From the NCBI RefSeq assembly GCF_029227915.1, contig NC_079880.1, positions 3,660,001-3,724,000 of the forward strand: 64,000 nt of DNA, given 5' to 3'. Positions 58,587 through 64,000 of this stretch are shown here, piece after piece; positions within the stretch are counted from its first letter, which is position 1; every line of letters starts with the position of its first letter. The DNA comes from Hydractinia symbiolongicarpus. Taxonomy: Eukaryota; Cnidaria; Hydrozoa; Anthoathecata; Hydractiniidae. A model generated the notes under the pieces. That model was not told the DNA's origin, ran no database searches, and was given only the letters and a program-made list of their open reading frames with translations. Made by a program: the position numbers and the translations under genes.

Positions 58587-60610
58587 GTACCCTGTGAGTA
58601 AACTCATTTCCAGACCGATTTTTTAAATTATTATTTCACCACTAAAGCCCATGAGACTTGTAGTATTTAAAAATATTTTCATTTTTGATGAGACGCTGAA
58701 TAAAAGAAGTTTAATCGCCGGCAAACGAAAACCCGCGACTTCCCGTAAATCCCGGACTCAGCCCGTATAGTCAAAAGTATACAAAGAAAGTACCCAGGGT
58801 GTAAACTCATTTCCCGAACTATTTTTTAAATTATTATTTCACCACTAAAGCCCATGAGACTTTTAGTATTTAAAAATATTTTCATTTTTGATGAGACGCT
58901 GAATAAAAGAAGTTTAATCGCCGGCAAACGAAAACCCGCGACTTCCCGTAAATCCCGGACTCAGCCCGTATAGTCAAAAGTATACAAAGAAAGTACCCAG
59001 GGAGTAAACTCATTTCCCGAACGATTTTTTAAATTATTTTTTCACCACTAAAACGCATGAGCCTTGTAGTTTTCAAAAATGTTTTCATTTTTGATGAGAC
59101 GCTGAATAAAAGAAGTTTAATCGCCGGCAAACGAAAACCTGCGATTTCCCGTAAATCCCGGACTCGGCCCGTATAGTCAAAAGTATACAAAGAAATTACC
59201 CAGGAAGTAAACTCATTTCCCAAACGATATTTTAAATTAATTTTCACCACTAAAACGCATGAGACTTGTAGTTTTCAGAAATGTTTTCATTTTTGAAGAG
59301 ACGCTTAATGAAAGTTGTTTAATCGCCGGCAAACGAAAACCCGCGATTTCAGTAAATCACGGGCTTGGCCCGTATAGTCAAAAGTATACAAAGAAAGTAC
59401 CCGGGGTGTAAACTCATTTCCCGAACGATTTTTTAAATTATTATTTTACCACTAAAGCCCATGAGACTTGTAGTTTTTAAAAATGTTTTCATTTTTGATG
59501 AGACGCTGATTAAAAGAAGTTTAATAGCCGGCAAACGAAAACCCGCGACTTCCCGTAAATCCCGGACTCGGCCCGTATAGTCAAAAGTATACAAAGAAAG
59601 TACCCAGGGAGTAAACTCATTTCCCGAACGATTTTTTAAATTATTTTTTCACCACTAAAACGCATGAGACTTGCAGTTTTCAAAAATGTTTTCATTTTTG
59701 ATGAGACGCTGAATAAAAGAAGTTTAATCGCCGGCAAACGAAAACCTGCGATTTCCCGTAAATCCCGGACTCGGCCCGTATAGTCAAAAGTATACAAAGA
59801 AATTACCCAGGAAGTAAACTCATTTCCCAAACGATATTTTAAATTAATTTTCACCACTAAAACGCATGAGACTTGTAGTTTTCAGAAATGTTTTCATTTT
59901 TGATGAGACGCTTAATGAAAGTTGTTTAATCGCCGGCAAACGAAAACCCGCGATTTCAGTAAATCACGGGCTTGGCCCGTATAGTCAAAAGTATACAAAG
60001 AAAGTACCCGGGGTGTAAACTCATTTCCCGAACGATTTTTTAAATTATTATTTCACCACTAAAGCCCATGAGACTTGTAGTATTTAAAAATATTTTTATT
60101 TTTGATGAGACGCTGAATAAAAGAAGTTTAATCGCCGGCAAACAAAAACCCGCGACTTCCCGTAAATCCCGGACTCGGCCCGTATAGTCAAAAGTATACA
60201 AAGAAAGTACCCAGGGAGTAAACTCATTTCCCGAACGATTTTTTAAATTTTTTTTCACCACTAAAACGCATGAGATTTGTAGTTTTTAAAAATGTTTTCA
60301 TTTTTGATGAGACGCTGAATAAAAGAAGTTTAATTGCCGGCAAACGAAAACCCGCGTCTTCCCGTAAATCCCCGACTCAGCCCGTATAGTCAAAAGTATA
60401 CAAAGAAAGTACCCAGGGAGTAAACTCATTTCCCAAACGATATTTTAAATTAATTTTCACCACTAAAACGCATGAGATTTGTAGTTTTCAGAAATGTTTT
60501 CATTTTTGATGAGACGCTTAATGAAAGTTGTTTAATCGCCGGCAAACGAAAACCCGCGATTTCCCGTAAATCCCGGGCTTGGCCCGTATAGTCGAATGTA
60601 TACAAAGAAA
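58587..60610. repeat. 10-mer higher-order repeat (2024 bp), copy 3
   Basis: Offset is exactly 2024 bp from copy 2, and the class order is the same. Private differences include GAGACTTTTAGTATTT near 58857 and ATGAGATTTGTAGTTTTC in T near 60472. Confidence 0.92.
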
Positions 60611-61623
60611 GTACCCTGTGAGTAAACTCATTTCCAGAACGATTTTTTAAATTATTATTTCACCACTAAAGCCCATGAGACTTGTAGTATTTAAAAATAT
60701 TTTCATTTTTGATGAGACGCTGAATAAAAGAAGTTTAATCGCCGGCAAACGAAAACCCGCGACTTCCCGTAAATCCCGGACTCAGCCCGTATAGTCAAAA
60801 GTATACAAAGAAAGTACCCAGGGTGTAAACTCATTTCCCGAACTATTTTTTAAATTATTATTTCACCACTAAAGCCCATGAGACTTGTAGTATTTAAAAA
60901 TATTTTCATTTTTGATGAGACGCTGAATAAAAGAAGTTTAATCGCCGGCAAACGAAAACCCGCGACTTCCCGTAAATCCCGGACTCAGCCCGTATAGTCA
61001 AAAGTATACAAAGAAAGTACCCAGGGAGTAAACTCATTTCCCGAACGATTTTTTAAATTATTTTTTCACCACTAAAACGCATGAGCCTTGCAGTTTTCAA
61101 AAATGTTTTCATTTTTGATGAGACGCTGAATAAAAGAAGTTTAATCGCCGGCAAACGAAAACCTGCGATTTCCCGTAAATCCCGGACTCGGCCCGTATAG
61201 TCAAAAGTATACAAAGAAATTACCCAGGAAGTAAACTCATTTCCCAAACGATATTTTAAATTAATTTTCACCACTAAAACGCATGAGACTTGTAGTTTTC
61301 AGAAATGTTTTCATTTTTGAAGAGACGCTTAATGAAAGTTGTTTAATCGTCGGCAAACGAAAACCCGCGATTTCAGTAAATCACGGGCTTGGCCCGTATA
61401 GTCAAAAGTATACAAAGAAAGTACCCGGGGTGTAAACTCATTTCCCGAACGATTTTTTAAATTATTATTTTACCACTAAAGCCCATGAGACTTGTAGTTT
61501 TTAAAAATGTTTTCATTTTTGATGAGACGCTGATTGAAAGAAGTTTAATAGCCGGCAAACGAAAACCCGCGACTTCCCGTAAATCCCGGACTCGGCCCGT
61601 ATAGTCAAAAGTATACAAAGAAA
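60611..61623. repeat. 10-mer higher-order repeat, copy 4, truncated after five monomers
   Basis: H-D-I-J2-U are present (60611, 60814, 61017, 61220 and 61421). H has CCAGAACG instead of CCAGACCG. I has GCCTTGCAG. J2 has ATCGTCGGC. U has CTGATTGAAAG. After U the HOR order stops, so 61623 is the right edge of this family. Confidence 0.9.
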
Positions 61624-62635
61624 GTACCCAGGGAGTAAACTCATTTCCCGAACGATTTTTTAAATTAATTTTCACCACTAAAACGCATGAGACTTGTAGT
61701 TTTCAGAAATGTTTTCATTTTTGATGAGACGCTTAATGAAAGTTGTTTAATCGCCGGCAAACGAAAACCCGCGACTTCCCGTAAATCCCGGACTCGGCCC
61801 GTATAGTCAAAAGTATACAAAGAAAGTACCCAGGGAGTAAACTCATTTCCCGAACGATTTTTTAAATTAATTTTCACCACTAAAACGCATAAGACTTGTA
61901 GTTTTCAAAAATGTTTTCATTTTTGATGAGACGCTGAATAAAAGAAGTTTAATCGCCGGCAAACGAAAACCTGCGATTTCCCGTAAATCCCGGACTCGGC
62001 TCGTATAGTCAAAAGTATACAAAGAAAGTACCCGGGGTGTAAACTCATTTCCCAAACGATTTTTTAAATTATTATTTCACCACTAAAGCCCATGAGACTT
62101 GTAGTTTTTAAAAATGTTTTCATTTTTTATGAGACGCTGAATAAAAGAAGTTTAATTGCCGGCAAACGAAAACCCGCGACTTCCCGTAAATCCCGGACTC
62201 GGCCCGTATAGTCAAAAGTATACAAAGAAAGTACCCAGGGAGTAAACTCATTTCCCGAACGATTTTTTAAATTAATTTTCACCACTAAAACGCATGAGAC
62301 TTGTAGGTTTCAGAAATGTTTTCAGTTTTGATGAGACGCTTAATAAAAGTGGTTTAATTGCCGGCAAACGAAAACCCGCGATTTCCCGTAAATCCCGGGC
62401 TTGGCCCGTATAGTCGAATGTATACAAAGAAAGTACCCTGTGAGTAAACTCATTTCCAAAACGATTTTTTAAATTACCTTTTCACCACTAAAACGCTTGA
62501 GACTTGTAGTTTTCAAAAATGTTTTCATTTTTGATGAGACGCTGAATAAAAGAAGTTTAATCGCCGGCAAACGAAAACCCGCCATTTCCCGTAAACCCCG
62601 GACTCGGCCCGCATAGTCAAAAGTATACAAAGAAA
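61624..62635. repeat. Divergent edge block (T-like, T-like, U, T-like, H-like)
   Basis: Units at 61624, 61826 and 62231 combine AGGGAG and CCCGAACG with AAATTAATTTTCACC, a pairing not seen earlier. Singletons are denser than elsewhere: CGGCTCGTATAG near 61997, TTTTTTATGAGACG near 62122, GTAGGTTTCAG and TTCAGTTTTGATG near 62304-62332, AAATTACCTTTTCACC near 62471, ACGCTTGAG near 62494, and CCGCCATTTCCCGTAAACCCC near 62578. The unit at 62433 starts CTGTGAG and CCAAAACG. Confidence 0.75.
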
Positions 62636-64000
62636 GTACCCAGGGAGTAAACTCATTTCCCGAACGATTTTTTAAATGATTTTTTCACCACTAAATCGCA
62701 TGAGACTTGTAGTTTTCAAAAATGTTTTCATTTTTGATGAGACGCTGAATAAAAGAAGTTTAATCGCCGGCAAACGAAAACCTGCGATTTGCCGTAAATC
62801 CCGGACTCGGCCCGTATAGTCAAAAGTATACAAAGAAAGTACCCAGGGTGTAAACTCATTTCCCGAACGATTTTTTAAATTATTATTTCACCACTAAAGC
62901 CCATGAGACTTGTAGTATATAAAAATATTTTCATTTTTGATGAGACGCTGAATAAAAGAAGTTTAATCGCCGGCAAACGAAAACCTGCGATTTCCCGGAA
63001 ATCCCGGACTCGGCCCGTATAGTCAAAAGTATACAAAGAATGTACCCAGGGTGTGAACTCATTTCCCGAACGATTTTTTAAATTATTATTTCACCACTAA
63101 AACGCATGAGATTTGTAGTTTTTAAAAATGTTTTCATTTTTGATGAGACGCTGAATAAAAGAAGTTTAATTGCCGGCAAACGAAAACCCGAGATTTCCCG
63201 TAAATCCCGGGCTTGGCCCGTATAGTCGAAAGTATACAAAGAAAGTACCCAGGGTGTAAACTCATTTCCCGAACTATTTTTTAAATTATTATTTCACCAC
63301 TAAAGCCAATGAGACTTGTAGTATTTAAAAATATTTTCATTTTTGATGAGACGCTGAATAAAAGAAGTTTAATCGCCGGCAAACGAAAACCCGCGACTTC
63401 CCGTAAATCCCGGACTCAGCCCGTATAGTCAAAAGTATACAAAGAAAGTACCCAAGGAGTAAACTCATTTCCCGAAGGATTTTTTAAATTATTTTTTCAC
63501 CACTAAAACGCATGAGCCTTGTAGTTTTTAAAAATGTTTTCATTTTTGATGAGACGCTGAATAAAAGAAGTTTAATTGCCGGCAAACGAAAACCCGCGAC
63601 TTCCCGTAAATCCCGGACTCGGCCCGTATAGTCAAAAGTATACAAAGAAAGTACCCAGGGAGTAAACTCATTTCCCGAACGATTTTTTAAATGATTTTTT
63701 CACCTCTAAATCGCATGAGACTTGTAGTTTTCAAAAATGTTTTCATTTTTGATGAGACACTGAATAAAAGAAGTTTAATCGCCGGCAAACGAAAACTTTT
63801 GATTTCCCATAAATCCCGGACTCGGCCCGTATAGTCAAAAGTATACAAAGAAATTACCCAGGAAGTAAACTCATTTCCCAAACGATATTTTAAATTAATT
63901 TTCACCACTAAAACGCATGAGACTTGTAGTTTTCAGAAATGTTTTCATTTTTGAAGAGACGCTTAATGAAAGTTGTTTAATCGCCGGCAAACGAAAACCC
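62636..64000. repeat. N-O-O2/R-L-I2-N-J2 block, cut by the window end
   Basis: N-O are at 62636 and 62839. The unit at 63042 fuses the start of O2 (GAATGTACCC, AGGGTG) with the end of the R/A hybrid seen at 47047. L, I2 and N follow at 63245, 63448 and 63651. The N unit shares CACCTCTAAATCGC with 47654. The last N has CGAAAACTTTTGATTTCCCAT and GAGACACTG near 63756-63810. The final J2 (63854) stops after 147 bases. Confidence 0.8.

Larger units (their letters stand above)
1..64000. repeat. Uninterrupted 203-bp satellite DNA array
   Basis: The GTACCC anchor recurs at 1, 204, 407, 610, 813, 1016, 1219, 1422, 1625, 1828 and so on to 63854, almost always 203, 202 or 201 bp apart, giving about 316 monomers. 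All are in the same orientation. I found no break, inverted unit, inserted element or unique spacer. Each monomer has an AT-rich half (T and A runs around monomer positions 31-50 and 77-100) and a C-rich half on the plus strand (about 131-180). Tandem order, length near one nucleosome plus linker, and higher-order organisation are typical of eukaryotic centromeric or heterochromatic satellites. The family and species are not recognised. Chromosomal location cannot be told from this window. Confidence 0.98.

Noticed and set aside
1-64000. CRISPR array
   Set aside because: The period is 203 bp with no unique spacers between short repeats. The whole unit is repeated and there are no cas genes.
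1-64000. Ribosomal intergenic spacer subrepeats
   Set aside because: No rRNA gene sequence appears in 64 kb, and the array is far longer than a usual spacer.
1-64000. Transposon or LTR tandem array
   Set aside because: No reverse transcriptase, integrase or transposase coding, no terminal inverted repeats, and no target-site duplications were seen. Units are head-to-tail without internal sequence.

Overview
The whole 64-kb window is one uninterrupted tandem satellite array. There is no recognisable gene, RNA gene, transposable element, origin or unique-sequence island. The basic unit is about 203 bp (202-, 201- and a few 200-203-bp length variants) and is about 37% GC by a hand count of one typical monomer. 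I used the recurring GTACCC as phase anchor. All monomers are head-to-tail on the same strand, and the window holds roughly 316 of them. It begins exactly on an anchor (position 1) and ends inside a monomer (63854-64000), so the array continues on both sides. Composition, unit length and a higher-order organisation point to eukaryotic heterochromatin (centromeric, pericentromeric, subtelomeric or knob-like). Many monomer differences fall at CpG sites as C-to-T or G-to-A, which fits a genome that methylates cytosine, such as a plant or vertebrate. I cannot name the species or the satellite family from memory.

Monomers fall into recognisable classes, labelled here by letter, from a few diagnostic stretches. 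The start may be CTGTGAG, AGGGTG, AGGGAG, AAGGAG, AGGAAG or CGGGGTG after GTACC(C). The next block is CCAGAAC, CCCGAACT, CCCGAACG, CCCGAAGG or CCCAAACG. The middle has ACGCATGAG, AGCCCATGAG, AGCCAATGAG or ATCGCATGAG, then CTGAATAAAAGAAG or CTTAATGAAAGTTG. The end has ACTCGGCC, ACTCAGCC or GCTTGGCC, then GTCAAAAG or GTCGAATG. The order of classes repeats and gives higher-order repeats (HORs).

Layout: 1-7099 carries a 10-mer (2029 bp) and its 13-mer (2636 bp) and 12-mer expansions. 7100-8924 is a 9-mer derivative. 7506-13989 is a 16-mer (3242 bp) tandem duplication overlapping it. 13990-17843 is a mosaic. 17844-24733 is a 9-mer (1824 bp) HOR with a 5-mer (1011 bp) internal duplication and a decayed tail. 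24734-47046 is built from exchangeable modules (4-mer, 5-mer, 6-mer, 7-mer, and a full 10-mer of 2029 bp). 47047-49275 is a mosaic. 49276-61623 carries a 10-mer of 2024 bp in four copies (one partial), nested in a duplication offset by 5061 bp. 61624-64000 is a more divergent junction region whose last 1.4 kb resembles 46438-47856.

Nothing here works as a gene system. The repeated reverse-strand open frames of 62-122 codons are by-products of copying one sequence. The sampled ones start at GTG or TTG, the frame rotates with each 203-bp unit, and a recurrent G-to-A change (CTCGGCC to CTCAGCC) puts an in-frame TGA into many copies. The worthwhile signals are the modular HOR evolution, the repeated reappearance of 10-mer units near 2.03 kb, four CCCG boxes spaced about 10 bp apart in many monomers (possible i-motif/G-quadruplex), switchable CCCGT/ACGGG hairpins in one monomer class, and CpG-type decay. 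No alignment or database search was run; class assignments and boundaries come from reading diagnostic variants by eye.
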